Position numbers and translations under genes: made by a program
Part shown: one piece after another, positions 37,501 through 50,600 of the stretch
How positions within the stretch are numbered: the first letter of the stretch is position 1
Layout: each line of letters begins with the position of its first letter
Assembly: GCA_905178155.1 (NCBI GenBank)
Contig: CAJINV010000002.1
Coordinates: forward strand, 10,890,634 to 10,954,633
Reading direction: 5' to 3'
Source of the DNA: Amoebophrya sp. A120
Lineage: Eukaryota > Sar > Dinophyceae > Syndiniales > Amoebophryaceae
DNA length: 64,000 bases
Notes under the pieces: model-generated
What the model was told of the DNA's origin: nothing
Databases searched by the model: none
Seen by the model: the letters and a program-made list of their open reading frames with translations, nothing else

Positions 37501-37567
37501 GGCGTCCAAGGTGCCCGACCTACGCATGGAAGTAAAGTATGGCATGGATGACGGCACAAAGCCCTGA
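34540..37567 (+). CDS. ZNF207/BuGZ/SUF4-like zinc-finger protein
   Basis: Six exons: 34540-34734, 34923-35057, 35373-35625, 35937-36148, 36306-37193, 37349-37567 (633 aa, all phases consistent). The N-terminus MGRKKNLGQKEKEP and the block FRCPECEVKAHSAGALAVHM..QVH, followed by EVPNALPGRNDP and GLKGVP, match the conserved head of the ZNF207 (BuGZ)/plant SUF4 family. In animals this protein binds microtubules and Bub3 and phase-separates through its low-complexity tail; SUF4 acts in transcription. The first of the two usual fingers has lost its cysteines (FKYFNYY in place of a C-x2-C). The middle is Pro/Gly/Met/Ala-rich as in BuGZ. The last exon encodes a conserved-looking end, KARATADPYGFKMAEV to DLRMEVKYGMDDGTKP. 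Exon 2/3 junction alternatives are given under that intron. Confidence 0.82.
35058..35372 (+). other. Atypical intron 2 of the BuGZ-like gene, possibly an introner
   Basis: Exons on both sides are in the same frame and stops lie between, so a multiple-of-three intron is required. Excision of 315 bp bounded by a GC repeat gives AQG-STDFEEH. A GT-AG option (35078-35371) is also in phase and adds seven residues. The ends show imperfect inversion (CGTGTCGCCACCCC versus the complement of GGGGGGAAAGCGGCACG), and the interior CATGCAAATTG resembles the other introners. Confidence 0.45.
35725..35853. repeat. Perfect 63-bp inverted repeat (3-nt loop) inside an intron
   Basis: The left arm 35725-35787 is the exact reverse complement of the right arm 35791-35853, with loop TGA. 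It sits wholly inside the GT-AG intron 35626-35936 of the BuGZ-like gene. The transcript would form a long perfect hairpin. Identity of 63/63 implies a very recent origin, ongoing constraint, or an assembly/fold-back artefact. Confidence 0.95.
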
Positions 37568-40092
37568 TGGTACGTCCTTGTGAAACGGTTCTCAAAGTAG
37601 AAGCAAGTACGCGCGATTGGAGGATTTCTGTTTCATCCGTCGTAGTGCTGGGATCTTGCATCCGCGAGGAACTACTGTGGTGCTGCGCAAGATCCGGGCG
37701 TGCTCGTGGTCATTCTCAATCTCATCGATGGGAGGTGGCTGATTTGCCCATCTGCGCAAGTCAGTGAGAAAGACAAGAAGCGGAAAAGAAAAGAAACGGA
37801 CGCTGGAACTTACGAATCTAGGTCTACCTAGACCGGCGCTGCGGATGAGGAAAGACGGGAACGCGGAGCTAGAAGCGCACACGTAACACCATGAGCTTCA
37901 TGGGGACTCAGCATCAGTGGGAGCAGCCGCAAGAAGATTGGTCTACTTTTTATATGTAGTTGAAAAGTTTAGATGACGACCGCTAACGCTCGTGATGGCA
38001 ATCTACAAGGCGGGTAGGCTCCTGGTGTTCGAAAGTTCCGGCTTCTGTTCTGGATCACTTCGGGTCTTCGCGCGAGGCAATCAGGCAAAAGAAAGCAACG
38101 TCCGTGGTGGAGTGGGCAGCGGAGGCTGTCATAAATGGAAGGCCGCGTTTGGTATCGCTACCAGAAGTGCGGACGGGTTGCTTCACAATCTGGTCTGCAA
38201 GCTTTCGCCGGCAGGTTGCACAGCAGCGAGGTCGTGAAAATATGCAACATCTCATTTGACCACGCGAAGCGGAAACCATGACTCACTCCATGCTGGGGCC
38301 GTCTTCATCACGTCCAAAAGGACGAGGATCCAGAGGCGCCGGCGCTCTCATGGAGACCTCAAAAAAAAAGAAAAAATCACCCGAGCTGAAATGAAAATGC
38401 ATCGAAGGAGCGTCGGTTTCGGAATGCGAATGCAATTTTCCGCGGTTTAGGCGACTATTGAGCCTTGCCCGTTCGAGGAACGGGATCGAAAGCGTTCCAG
38501 ATTCGGAATCGAAAGCACTGCGATCCCTGATTGTATTGATTCCAAAGGACTGAAGTTTTTCTTGGAGGCGGAAAAAGTCATCGGATTGATTGAATCCGAG
38601 ATCATCATTTCTCCATCCACGTAAAGAAGAAGAAACGCGAGCGCGACTGACCGGATGACTACAGACAACTTGTTCATCATTTCTTGACACCACTTTGGAA
38701 AGAACAAGCTGGAGCCACGCACGAGGATCATGGCCCCCCGTTTTGTTGTGCCTTTTTAACCCCTTGCGGTTGCTCTGCTCGGAACAAGATCTGCAGCGTC
38801 TTTTCACTTCTCATTACGTAAATAGCAATTCGAATTTGATGTCCATGTTGCCGCGAACAAGGCCGATAGGGCCACAAGATGAAGACACGAAAAAACAACG
38901 ATCCTGTTTGGAAAAACATTTCTATTTCTGTCTAGCGTTGCGATTGCGTTTTTTTTGTGTTTGTATGGAAAGGAAGGCGGAGCCAGGCCACGATAAATGT
39001 TTCAGTTTCTGGTTGTACCCAGATAGAAGAGGTTCCTCATCAATAAATAACTAAGTAGTTTACAACAGTCACGATCCTGTTTTTGCTTAGAAAGAGGTGT
39101 TCCTGTTTTTGATACCTACGTCAACGAGTTTCATTGGCCTGTCGCACGTGTGTTTTTTTAAAAAAGTTTTCAAGAGTACTAGCATTATATGCGCCGTAAT
39201 ATTTGTCCGTGCAGTACATATTTCTTTCCTCGTTCGTCGTAACGCTCGGCGAACATACATGGAAGGATCGTGTCTTCGCTTGCAACTTGTATATCTTCAA
39301 AAAGTATACTTATGAATAAATGATTGAACGATTAGGCTCTGCAAAACGGAAAACAAGCTTCTGTCACGATGTTGCCTTTTTCGAACGGAAACTGATCATA
39401 TATTAACGGTTGAAGAGATGATGCGAAAATGGTATTGCTGCGGATGCAACTTGGCTAGAACAAGATGAAACCACGACAGCTACGACCCCACCTTCATCTG
39501 GGAGCTTGACGACGAGTAGAGTGCAGCCGCCGGGGAAGAATCAGTTTCGGGTTTGAGCAAATAGCTTCTGATGTCTGCCAGTCGGCTTCGGCACTAGGTA
39601 CGTGCAGATGCTCCGATGCAGTTGCAGAAATTCGAACTAGGTTGCACAACTTGTAGCTGCAGATATGTAGTGAGCAGGAGACAAACGCAAACCTCTCCCT
39701 CGCTTGCCTCCACCTCCGAAAACGAGCACGCTGTGCCTGGTATAAGCTCTGTCGCAAGAGGGCCCAGAACCGATGAGAAGTGACCGGTTTCTGCAGGGCG
39801 ACATCGCGCAAAACACTTTTGAGACCTACGACACGGCGACAAAAAGTGGTAGAACGACACAGAGAGACCTCCTTCAAGAGCTGCAGTCGCAGCTGTTGTT
39901 TCATCGCGGTGCTACTTTATTTCACCAAAACTGCCGCTTCGCGGTGGTGACTGCATACTAGTGTAAGATCTTCAAACCTGAAGGAGGACAAAATCTTACT
40001 TCTACTCACTGTCGGCGGGCGGCTAGAAGAAGCTTGGTGCGGTGCCACAGGAAGTGTGGGTCACAGCGCCGCAGTTGTACACGACACCGAGG
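37568..40092. other. Intergenic, possible 5' exon at 39773-39930
   Basis: Mostly featureless. The ORF starting at ATG 39773 (MRSDRFLQGDIAQNTFETYD and on) looks protein-like. Its GTGGTGACT could donate in phase 0 to the acceptor CCACAG at 40050, making it a first exon of the next gene. A 174-codon minus-strand ORF at 38283-38807 has no recognisable features and is not called. Confidence 0.4.
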
Positions 40093-43000
40093 ATGCGCGT
40101 CGGGGATAGCGCCGCCACGTCGTCGTCGCAGCATCTCGCTGTGGGCCCTTCGCGAAAGCGGCCTGCTGCGGGGTTGAGGTCAGATTTGTCTCGTGGAAAG
40201 GCCGAACTAAAAATGCAGCTTCTTGTGAAGAACAACGAAAAGGCAGTAACTGCAGCTCCAGTTGTGTTGACTGCGGCCACGAGTACGAGGAAAGTGGCAG
40301 GACGATTGACGGCGGGGAAGAACGGTGTTGGGACCTCCACGGGAAAAATGCGCCGGTCGCACAGCTACTCTTCGTCGCGGGGCAGCGGATTTTTCCGAGC
40401 CAGTGGCAGGGCCACGTCGACGTCGTCGCACTCGCTGCCCGTGGATTGTGTGGAGCGCGAAAATACCGGTGAGGGTAACGACTACGACGACCGCTCCTAC
40501 AGTCCTCAGGACCTCGCGCCGGATGGAGTTGTTCCTGGCTCTGCGCCCACCTGGTTTTGTCAGCACTCTGTTAGTACCAACTCGTGTTCGCAGCCACAGG
40601 AGATAAGTCCTTGTTGCACCGTGGGACTGCCCAACTACAGCTACGACACCGACTCGCATGATTCCACCAGTAGGTCTGGTGCTGCCGTCAGAGGGAGCAA
40701 AAACCACAACACTTCTGTGTGTAGCGTCACGGAGAAGATGGCTGTGATTGGCACTGTCGTGGCCGAAAGGGTGTCGCCACCGAAGACGATCGTGCTGCGC
40801 TCTCCTCCGGAAGAAGTGTGCTCCTCGTGGTCCAGAGCCTCGTCATCTTATTCCTTCCCAGGTAGCTGCATCATCAGTAACGCGACAACCGCCAGCGAGG
40901 CATCGAAGTGTCTCCCTTCATTTACTTCTCCTGCAACATCGAACACGAATGAACAAGTCGTTTTGGAACGGAGGGATCTTGGTTGCACCAGGACGAGAGG
41001 AGGGAATGACGACGCCAGACAGGACGCTGAGCTAGGGGGACACCAAGGACCAGCAGAAGCTCCACTTCTTTTGGAGAAGCCGAAGAAACGCGACTGCTCT
41101 GCCTCGACGTCCACTTCTGTGGTCGGCAAGCCTGGGTCGGCGATGGTTCATTATGCCGCATGCATGGTGCCACCAACCGAAGGTCCATTTTCAGGAAAGA
41201 AACTCAGCGCACAAATCGGACAGGAAAAAATGGAGCTTGAGCTTCATTTCGGTGGAGCGACCTCTGATTTTGCAACTGCGTCGTGGAAGACGAGCAGCTG
41301 CTCTGCACTGCCAACCAGAGAGGTGCGAGCACTCGCCGCCACTCACGAAGAAGCTACTGACTTGTCGAAGACGTTGCTGTCGGAAACGCAGCCTCATGCA
41401 CAAAAAACTGCGGTACCAACTCCGTTTCCGTGTCAAAACGATTGCGTCGGACAGCCGAAGATGCCTGGATATAATTCTGGGTCCGCTAGTCTTTATTTCA
41501 CGCCTGGAAATTATAGTGGCTGTACGGAAGCAGAGCTTGAGCCGCAGCATCAATCACAGCGTGGCGGGCTCTGTGAGAATTTTCACAATGCGTCACCAGC
41601 TACTTGTGTACACTGCGGTACATCAATTGCCTTCGGGTCCGGTATCGGGACCGGAAGCGGTGGGACCACTTCTGCGCCAGTGGCCGCTTCGGTGGTAAAA
41701 CAGACGGCAAATAAACGGAAAAGGGCACGTTCGGTCGACCGCGGCGTTTTGGAAGAAGAAGTGGTGTTCTTGGACTGCAAAGAAGAGACGAATGTCGATG
41801 TGCTTGTCGCGGACAGAGACGGACACTCTTCCAGAGCTTTCTCGAACGCTCGCTCGCACCACACGCGAAATTATCCTAAACGTTTACGTTCTCCTGCCGA
41901 TAAAACAGATAATTTTCTTGTTGGCGTGGGCGCACTTTCCACCGAAAGCGGGCTGACGGAGATGACAAGTACTACAGTCACGCGCGATGTGTTGTCTTCG
42001 ACAGACGATGACAAAGCTCCCGTGTGTAGTCTTGCGCAGCAGGGCAAGAAAGCGTCGCGAACAAGAAACCGAACAAGTGTCGCTCGGTTGCAGTATCCGG
42101 TGGCACACCCCGAGAGCAGAGCGGCGGCGCCGCGCACAGCTTGTTTCATCGCGTCAGATACCAGCACCGATAGCCAGCGCGGGGATGCGAATTCGGTCGT
42201 TGTGGATCGTCGTGCTGCAGAAAGTCATTTTTTGCAGATCCCGACGCCCGGAGGACATTCAGCAACAGCGCAACCGGACGGAGAAAGCGTAGCCAGATCA
42301 TCGCGTCGCTCTAGCACCGATAAGTCTCGTCCCTATCTTCACCTCGAACTCGATGCGCGCACCAAGCCGGAGAAGCGCAGGAGAGCGGTCTCAAATGGAA
42401 CAGGAGGGTCCGTGTCGCTGTTGGACACGAAGATGGCGAGCGCAGGCGTCAGCACACTATCTTCAGTGATCTGCAAGGGGAAACAAGAAATGCCACTGTC
42501 GTCTGCAGCAGTAACACCGCTACTACCGCTCGCCGCAGGAACTAATCGACCAACATGTCCTTCGTGCATGCAGTGTGCGTGTCTGTTGTGTGCGGACACA
42601 GGTACTGCAATATGCGAAAAGATGAATACGAAAGAAGGGGGGCAGACAGCAGCTGTTACTACTAGCACCGCACCGGAACGACGCATCGACCCCACCGCCC
42701 AAGGATACGACAGTTGCCAGCCCAGTGGATCTTCGAGAAGCAGCCTGATTGGATCAGGTTGTTTTTTCGTCGGCGAAACCAAAAGATCTCTTACAGAAGA
42801 AGCTGGATTCAACATTTCTCCCCGAAGCGCATACAACGACGGTGTTGTTCTCTCGCGTGGGAATCTTTTCCCCGCAGAGGGCCAAATTCCTGTAGTGCCG
42901 AGCATTAATGTAGTTGAGAAACTGCAGGAATTCGATATTGAGATGATTCACCCTCGTCACACTGCGTCGCAAGCATGGGCCGCGGAACGGCCGTGGCCCG

Positions 43001-46000
43001 TGTCGGCAGCTTCGTCGGAACCAACTGGCGGAGCGTCGGCAGCACTGCGGCGCCAGGCAGATCCTGGGCAAGTGGTGCATCGAAGTGACGCGGCGCCACT
43101 CTGTCCTCGGACGAGGACGGGGTTGCACGAGGACGAAAGCAGGAGTTATTACACTGTCAGTGACGACGCAAATGCTCGAGAGGAACGCCACACTGAAAGT
43201 GAAAACGGATCTCTGGCAGGTGATCACGACGGCTGTAACAATGAAAACAAGCAGCGCGGCCAAAATTCTCGTCCTCCGGTGAATCAGCAGCAACTCGAGG
43301 CAGTATTAGGAGCGGGATCTAGTACAGATCCTCAATGTCGTGGCACCTGCAGTACCGACCACTCGGAAGAGGGGAGTGTCGAAAACAAGAACGTCGAAAC
43401 TCTGTTACGACGACCGTCGGGAAGTGAATTCGCGGAGGCGGCGGACGAAGTAGCAAGAATTCGGCTAGACCGACAACAAGCTGCAGGGGCGGAAGCCACG
43501 ACGGCCACAAGTCAGACGAGGCCCGAACTGGAGAACACGACGATCATATCAGAGGCGCACGGGAAGTCATGCGGCGGAGAGTCACTAAGACTATGTGTCA
43601 AGGTCAACGTCAAGCTCAAGCACGGCGATTGCTATAACGAAGCACGCGGCCGAACTAGTAGTCCTTGTAGAGTACTACAAGAAGAAGATAGTAATCCTCA
43701 AAATACAGCTCCTGGAGGAGCTAATAGGTGTGCTGACAAGGAACAACATCATCAGGAGCAACGCGAGCATGAGAAGAACATGTCGCTGCGAAAAACTATA
43801 CTTGGCAGAACTACAAGTACAACGGGAAGTGGTGCCGAAAGCAGCCGGGTGGGGGAACACAATGGGGGCTCTGGTGCGAGAGGATATGTTGCAGAAGCAG
43901 AAAGGAAAAGACGGAGGAGAAGCATCATGACGGGAGGGGGGAACGAGCGGGAAGTGATGCCTTCGATACTGCGGTCCGCCGGGCCACGCTTTCTGGCACC
44001 TCCGGCTGTGAGAGCAAGTAGCAGTTCATGCAGCCGACCTCCCCCGACGGCGACGGGTACGGGAGCGCTGGCCCTGGCACGTGGATTGATGAAAAGCAGC
44101 ATGAATAAGCGAAAGCAGAAGGCTCGCTATCGCCGCAACGTGTTCACTTGGGGCTCGACGCTGCTCCTGTGTGCAACTGCCGGAGCGCGCGCAGTGGTAA
44201 CGGGGTCTCCGAAGGCCGATGTCGTGAGAGCTGGGCCTGGTACTGAATACAAATATATCTCTGGTACTGAATACAAATATATCTTGCACTTCTTCCGCCG
44301 CGTCTTTCCAAAACCAACAACTACCTATTCAAGCTATAATGAGACTCCAGGGACGTAGAAGAATAGGAGTCGATAAGGGACAATCTAAGGCTTAGAGTCG
44401 AACAGATTTAAATCATCATATCTTGATGCCCTAATATCGTACCCTATCACCCACAATATTCGCAACTGAGCCTGGTATATGGAAGCCAGCGCATAACGGA
44501 AGATTTGTACAGGAAGGTGACAAAAACAAGTTGCTCTCAGATGTAGCCCGATAACCAACAGACACAGGAAGAGGTCGTTCGGTTTTGATCTGGGATTTTA
44601 TTTCATAGCCTAACACTACGGCATCGGCATTTGTTGTCCCTCCGTTCTCCTTTTCAGGTGGCAGCATGAAGCAAGGTGGGTCATCGTCGTCGGGGTCCGG
44701 GCAAGGACCAGGAAAAGGAGAAAGTAACCATCAAAGACGGGGCGCGCAGCACCAGCACGAAGGGCGCGGAGAAAGCGGCGAGCTGCGAAGTCTGTACGAT
44801 CAGATAGATGACGATGAGTCACCACGCACGCCGCAGGGAAGGGCGGGTTTGTCCTTTACAGCACAGCGTGCCGTCAACGCGTTTCTCCGGCAACGCATGA
44901 AGACGAACGGGCACGGAGCTCCGCACCATGGGAAGGGGGCCACTGCATCCTCCACCGTCTTTTCAGACACAACGACACCTTCCCCTCGGGGGGTACACAC
45001 AAACGGGCTCGCGGCGCGCATTCGCAATCATCATCAAGCGAGTGCAGCCGCAGCGGCATCCGCATCGTCGTCTGCAGGCATCGAAATTGAAGGTTCTGGC
45101 TCGAGGACGGTGGGCGCGTCGGCCTCCGCTGCAGCTGGCGCGGCCGGCTCCGAAACCCCAAGTCGTGGGGCAGTTGCGTCCCGAGCAGGAGCGAGCGCAG
45201 AAGCTGGCCGCGAGTCCGGGTGGGGCCGTTTGGACCAATTTTTTCGGGAGCGAGAGCCGGCTAGTTTGCTGAACCAGACTTTGATCGACCCGCATGACCC
45301 GCAACGTTCCATTCTGCCCGTCGGGGAGGTCGTGCTAGCCCCGGAGTTCGACCTCGGTTGGCGACGAGCCTTCACCGTGCGCTGCGTTCAGGCACTAATC
45401 ATCGCGATCTGTGTGCAAGCAGCCGCGTACCACGCTTTTGGCAGCTCCGGTGGTCGGACGGAACCAGAAGTAGGCGCGCTGCCGTCGATGGCGCGCACGG
45501 CGGGGGACGACCAAGAAGGCAACCAGCGGCAAGCTGTCTACTGCCCTCCGGACGGACCGGAGGCATCTTCATATGGCGGCGCAGTCTTCTGCCGCGCTCC
45601 CTTTTCCGCTAGCAGCTCCGTCCCGGGAATGACGTCGCATGCTAGCGAAGCGTCGGCTGCGGCGGCGAGCAGTGCAGAAGAGCAGGGCCAGCAACTGCGC
45701 CTGCGTCGGCAGGGAGAAGGCGGCCGCCGCGATCAGCAACTTCGACCTACTGCTACGAGGAACACCTGGCGAGAGACTTTGCAGGGCCTGCTGGAGCAAA
45801 GCGGAATCCAAGGTTGGGAGAACCAGATGAACCGTTTGGACAAGGATCTTGGCGGGAAAAGCATGGACGAGATAATGGTGGGTTCAAAAAAGGATGTCGT
45901 CGCGGAGCAGCCGCACCAGAAGGGACCCTCCATGCCTCTCGACGGCGCGGAAAACAGCGCGGCACCTGGCGGAAGTAGTACTAGCATTGACGAACCACTA

Positions 46001-47547
46001 CTAGAAGACAATACCCTGATCAACACGCTGCAGAACGCGGATCGCACCACGGGACTGCAATTCAACCAGGCATGGAACCGCCTCGTTGCGAGCTTTCAGG
46101 CAGCTGGTCTGTCGCAGCTCATGGCGAGTGGCCGCGGTGACAGCCCCGACGGCGCGCAACCGGGGATGCGGGGCGACCTTGAGGTAGCAGAAGAAGGTGG
46201 CCTGGCGGGTTTAGCGGCGGCCGTTCCGGATGATGGTTCGGAACAATTGCAGGAGGACGAATACGGCCGTGAGCCGGCCCGGTCGAGTGCGGTCCGCACC
46301 CATGGAATGGCATGGACCGCAGCTTTGGTGAAGTTGGCGTCGGTGCAGCTAACCCGAAGCCCGCTGGCCGGGGGGTTCGGAATCGGCGGCACGCAGGAGC
46401 TCCGCATGCCCGATGTGCACGGGATCGAGACACTGGTCCCCCCCGCGGCACCGCAGCAGCCCGGACGCCCGCCACCACGTTACCGTAACGACGGCGCGCA
46501 ACAGGAGGCACCACCCGAAGATACCCATCCTCGCGACCGCCCCCCGCTCTTCGACGGAGGAACGAGCAGCGATGCGTGGGGCGTACCGGCCGGGAGTGCC
46601 ACCGACCTGTTCGACAAACTGTACACAGACCGCGAGCAGGAGTTGGAGGAGCTGCGGAAGGGTGTGGAGCGCTTGGGGCTGACTGATGAAGGGGAGAACC
46701 TTGACGCAAAAGTGGCCCGCTTGGGGAGTCATGATCACTCGCCCCGGGCTGCGACCGAAGACAAAAAACCCGCAGTGAACTGCAACTTTCCGAACGATCC
46801 ACGACTGCTGCTAGTGGAGTATGATCAGTGCGGTACAAAAAACTTCTTTTCACGACCTGCTTTTCTTTATGTGCTGCAGAGCCTGGAAGAAAAAGTGTAT
46901 GTTTGTCATGCACGGCTCCACTCAGTCTCAGACTGTGACTGAGCGCACGTGCAACTCGTGGAGTGGTTGAATATGGACGGTTTATGTAGACCACTGTGGT
47001 TTTTGTGTCCTCTGAACTTGCTGTTTTGGACGAGAACAGTATCGCCGCTGTTTAAAGGGTCCTTAGTTTGGATTCGTCCGTTGATGTTTGAATTTACACT
47101 TTCAGGTCCTTTGACACCTACTCCAATGTTGCTGTTCGGAACGATTTGGGTATGGGTAACAGCGATCGCGCCCGGTTTTTTAGGGCTTGTCCGCGGTTAC
47201 CGTTCGGGCGGCTGTTCAAGAATTACGCAGCAGTTTCGCGAGGTCATGCAAGTGCTGACGCATTGGGGTAAGACGAACAAGACATTGCTATCTCTGATGA
47301 TTTTGTATGTAAGTACTCAAAATGTAGTGATGCAGCTTCCACACATCCATGCAAAAACAGACGCACAAGAATGATTTGAGTTGTGCAACGCATTAGCGCA
47401 ATTGCCTACCTGCTTCAAAAGCGTAAAGATGTTGATAAGTACTTCCATATACAGGTGTCTCGCCCGGCAGCAGCATCAAAGACGTACGAGTTCGGCTACG
47501 CCAGCAGGAAATGGGAGCTGCGGCGGGGATTACTGAGCGCCGTCTGA
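40093..47547 (+). CDS. Very large unknown protein with C-terminal hydrophobic segments
   Basis: Exons 40093-44239, 44658-46832, 47106-47308 and 47455-47547 join in phase through GT-AG introns, giving 2,205 aa. I do not recognise the family. The first 1,300 residues are Ser/Thr/Arg/Glu-rich and probably disordered. Cysteine clusters are visible at about 42555-42620 (CPSCMQCACLLC) and 41606 (CVHCG), possibly metal-binding. Hydrophobic helices occur near 44145-44205 (FTWGSTLLLCATAGARAVV), 45385-45440 (VRCVQALIIAICVQAAAYHAF), 47120-47190 (MLLFGTIWVWVTAIAPGFLGLV) and 47285-47310. A membrane protein with a long soluble N-terminus is inferred. The 5' end may include an exon at 39773. An alternative donor at 47268 would bypass the stop and run into the next gene model. 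Confidence 0.55.
44237..44284. repeat. 24-bp direct duplication that copies a splice donor
   Basis: CTGGTACTGAATACAAATATATCT occurs twice head to tail (44237-44260, 44261-44284). The first copy provides the CTG|GTACTG donor of intron 44240-44657; the second provides an identical donor 24 bp downstream, so use of either keeps the frame and would add or drop eight residues. Confidence 0.9.
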
Positions 47548-47661
47548 ACATCGGGCAGGGAAACACGGTACAATGACATGCGATCGGATTCGAACTCTGC
47601 CTGTAGAAATAAAAGACACCGAGACCGACGAAAACATTGTTCGTGAAAGAACACTACACAG

Positions 47662-50600
47662 ATCTTCATGCGAATCTGGATTAAATCGTTATCGGTCTAT
47701 TCCGTCGCGCTCGTGTTGAACAACGACAAACGCATACTCACATCGTGCTATGCTGTACTAGAAAAGGGACGGTCTTTCTTGTGCCTGTACGAATTACATT
47801 ATTGGCAAAGCATCCACTTCAGGTATTGGACCTCCGTCGGGAGATTGCGCGCATTACAGGGACTGAACAGGACTTGTGGCAGGTGTGGCGGCTGAACCCG
47901 GCAGCGCCACCTCATTTGCTGCATGACTCGGCGCAGCTGGACTCTCTGTCGGAAACGCGCCGGGCGATACTTGTTTTCGACCTTGATGAGGCGGAGCGAC
48001 GCAGATCGGGGGGTTGGACGGGGCGCGTGGGCGCTGTGGGGCGAGGAGCAGAGCATTCCGTGCGCGCCGCGTCCAGCGCAGCTTCGAGTAGCGGCGGCAG
48101 GTCTTCGTCGGATCAAGATCGTGGCGCAGAGGAGGCGGGAAATCGAGCAGAGCAAGGCCTTGTACAAGCTGGACAGATGAGTCACATCCCGGTCTTGGCG
48201 GGACACCACGCAAATAATTCCGAAGGTGCCTCTAAGTAGAATACTTTTTCACAAGAGAGAACTTCCTGAGGTTTTTGGAACGGCCGAGAATTTTTGCGAT
48301 TTTTTGGTGTGAATATTCTACGCTTCGCTAGTACTACTTCAGATCGCTTGACTCTATCTTGGCGAAACAGAAAGTTAACAAGAAGTCAAGATGATGAATT
48401 ATTCATGTACATACGTTCGCATAATAAAACAGCTGATCTACCGTTTCAACCCGAGCAACGGAACTACAACAACCTGCCGAGTTCGTCCTCGTCGTCATCC
48501 CTGGCTTCCCAGGGCCAAAGCCAAGTGGACAACCTTTTCGACCAGCACTCTCTGCACCACGGGAGTCTCAACAACGCGTCTCACTTGCACCAGCCATCAG
48601 TGCCTGCCGACTTTGCTGCGACGAGACCGGCTCCCGCAGCTTCGGCGGGTAGTCCTCTGGGGCTCTCCGCTGGAGCTGCGAGCGCTGCTGGTGGGCCAGG
48701 CGGCGTTTCCCTGTTGACCACAGCCCAGCGTGAACAGCTCTCGCAATTTGGGACCACTGGTGCTGCTACACCAGGTCAGCAAACGCCTCTCGTGCCTACT
48801 GGCATGGGGGAGCGCTCCTACAGCAGCGGCTCTCTACCTGCCGATTCAGTTTTCCAACAGGGATCCGATCCTTTCGATCCGCTTTCCTCCGTTGCATCAC
48901 CTCCTATGCGCCAACTGTCTGGCGGCTCCTCGTCAATCGCCGAGTCAATTGCCGAAGCACTAGCTCCTGTTTTTCAACAACAGCCGACGTCCGGTGGTCC
49001 GCAGCCCGGTGCAATGCAGCAACAGCATCACCACCAGCCTCAGCAGCTCGCTCCTTTATTGGTTTCCGGAGGCGTTTCCGGTGTCGGAGGACCCGTCATG
49101 TCAGGGTCGTTGGTGGACCCGCAGATGCAATTGCAACCTCTTCCGAGCACCGCGGTTCCAGCAGCGTCTCGAGTAGACCCAGTACAGCCGCCAGCACATC
49201 ACCACCAAACGCAACCTAGTTCGTCCACGTCGTCTTCCTCTGCCCGAGGAATGAGCACACCGGGCGCACCAGCCGCGGCAAGCGTGTCAACACTGGAGCA
49301 GCAGCCGCCGCAGTTCTACTTTGGGACCAGCGCGGCCGCGGGGGGCAGTCGCAGTGGTGCCAGTAGCCCTCTGTTGCCGCACTCCGCGTCCCTGCCGCCG
49401 CCGTCTCGACCTGGGAGCCCGCACCTCTCCACGCAGTCGTCGAGCACCAGCTCCCTACATCAACTCGACACGGCCCAGGCGCTACCTGACGTGTCCTCGT
49501 TGTTGCTCCCGTCAGCTGGTGTACCCCCTGCGCTTCAGCCACTGCAGCGAGCCGCGTCGGCCCCTTCTCCTGAGCAGGGAACGCGGACGCCGCCGCAAGT
49601 GCAACGTGTTCCCGATGCGGACGTGCTGGTGGTCTCGCGCCATCACGGTTTCGCGTCGTCGAGCACGACCCCCTCCTCGGGTGGAGCACCAGAAACACGT
49701 GGAGCGAGTGGTCTGGATGAGTCGCTCTTCGCCGGCATGCAGCAGCAGGTTGACGCCATTCCGGTAGCGACGGTGGAGGTGGTGCCGGCAAGAAGGGCCG
49801 GAGCCGCCTCGCCGGTGCAGCAGCGCCACGACTTCGCCTTCCTGGAGGAGGAGGACGATGTGCCCGTCGCTGAGCAGGTGATTGTGCGCCGCGGAGGCGC
49901 CGGACCGCCGGTCTTCGGCAACTATAGCGACCCAGCGGGTCGCGGAGAGCAGCCGCACGAACTCCGAAATCCACATCCGCCACAGCACTGGCACTACCAG
50001 CAGCCGCTGCACCAACAACAGCATCAATATTTTCCACCAGCACACCATCAACAACACCACGTTTTGCCTACGCTCTTCGAGTCTCCATCCGCCGAGCCGC
50101 AGCAGCGGGAGGTGGATCTACTACATTTGGACGAGGACGCGGAAGTTGAACAAGACCGGCAAGAACAACCGGGGGGAACAACACTGGTTGCAGCTAGTAG
50201 TGCAACAACCTCGACGCCGCCTTCTGCGGCAACGGGTTCGTTCTGGCAAGAACAATTGCAGCAAGCTCCACCGCACGATCAGCCAAGTAGTTCGTCAGCG
50301 GAGGAGGAGCCTACGTCACAGGCTCCCCGCCGTCCGTCGTCCGGCGACGAGGATGTTGGCAGTGGTACCGGTTCGGATCAGAGCAGCAAAGAGCGTATGT
50401 TGTCGTCGTTGGGCAGTCTGTCCTCCAGTTCTCCCGAATTGGAGCCGGAACGGAAGACCACGCGGCCCCCAGGCGGTAGCGAGCAGCTCCCGCTGCTGCC
50501 CCCATCTCCGATAAGCGTCGCGGTCGGAGCGAAATCACCCGGCGCAGCGGCCGCAGCAAGCCGGTCGCTCTTGAGTCCCAGCCGCAGTCCGCGATCTTCC

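Noticed and set aside
38283-38807. 174-codon minus-strand ORF
   Set aside because: Arg/Ser-rich, no domain, no splice or start evidence, opposite to all supported genes.
47580-47605. GTTCGAATCC on the minus strand, tRNA T-loop-like
   Set aside because: The flanking bases do not form the T stem and no anticodon or acceptor stem can be built.
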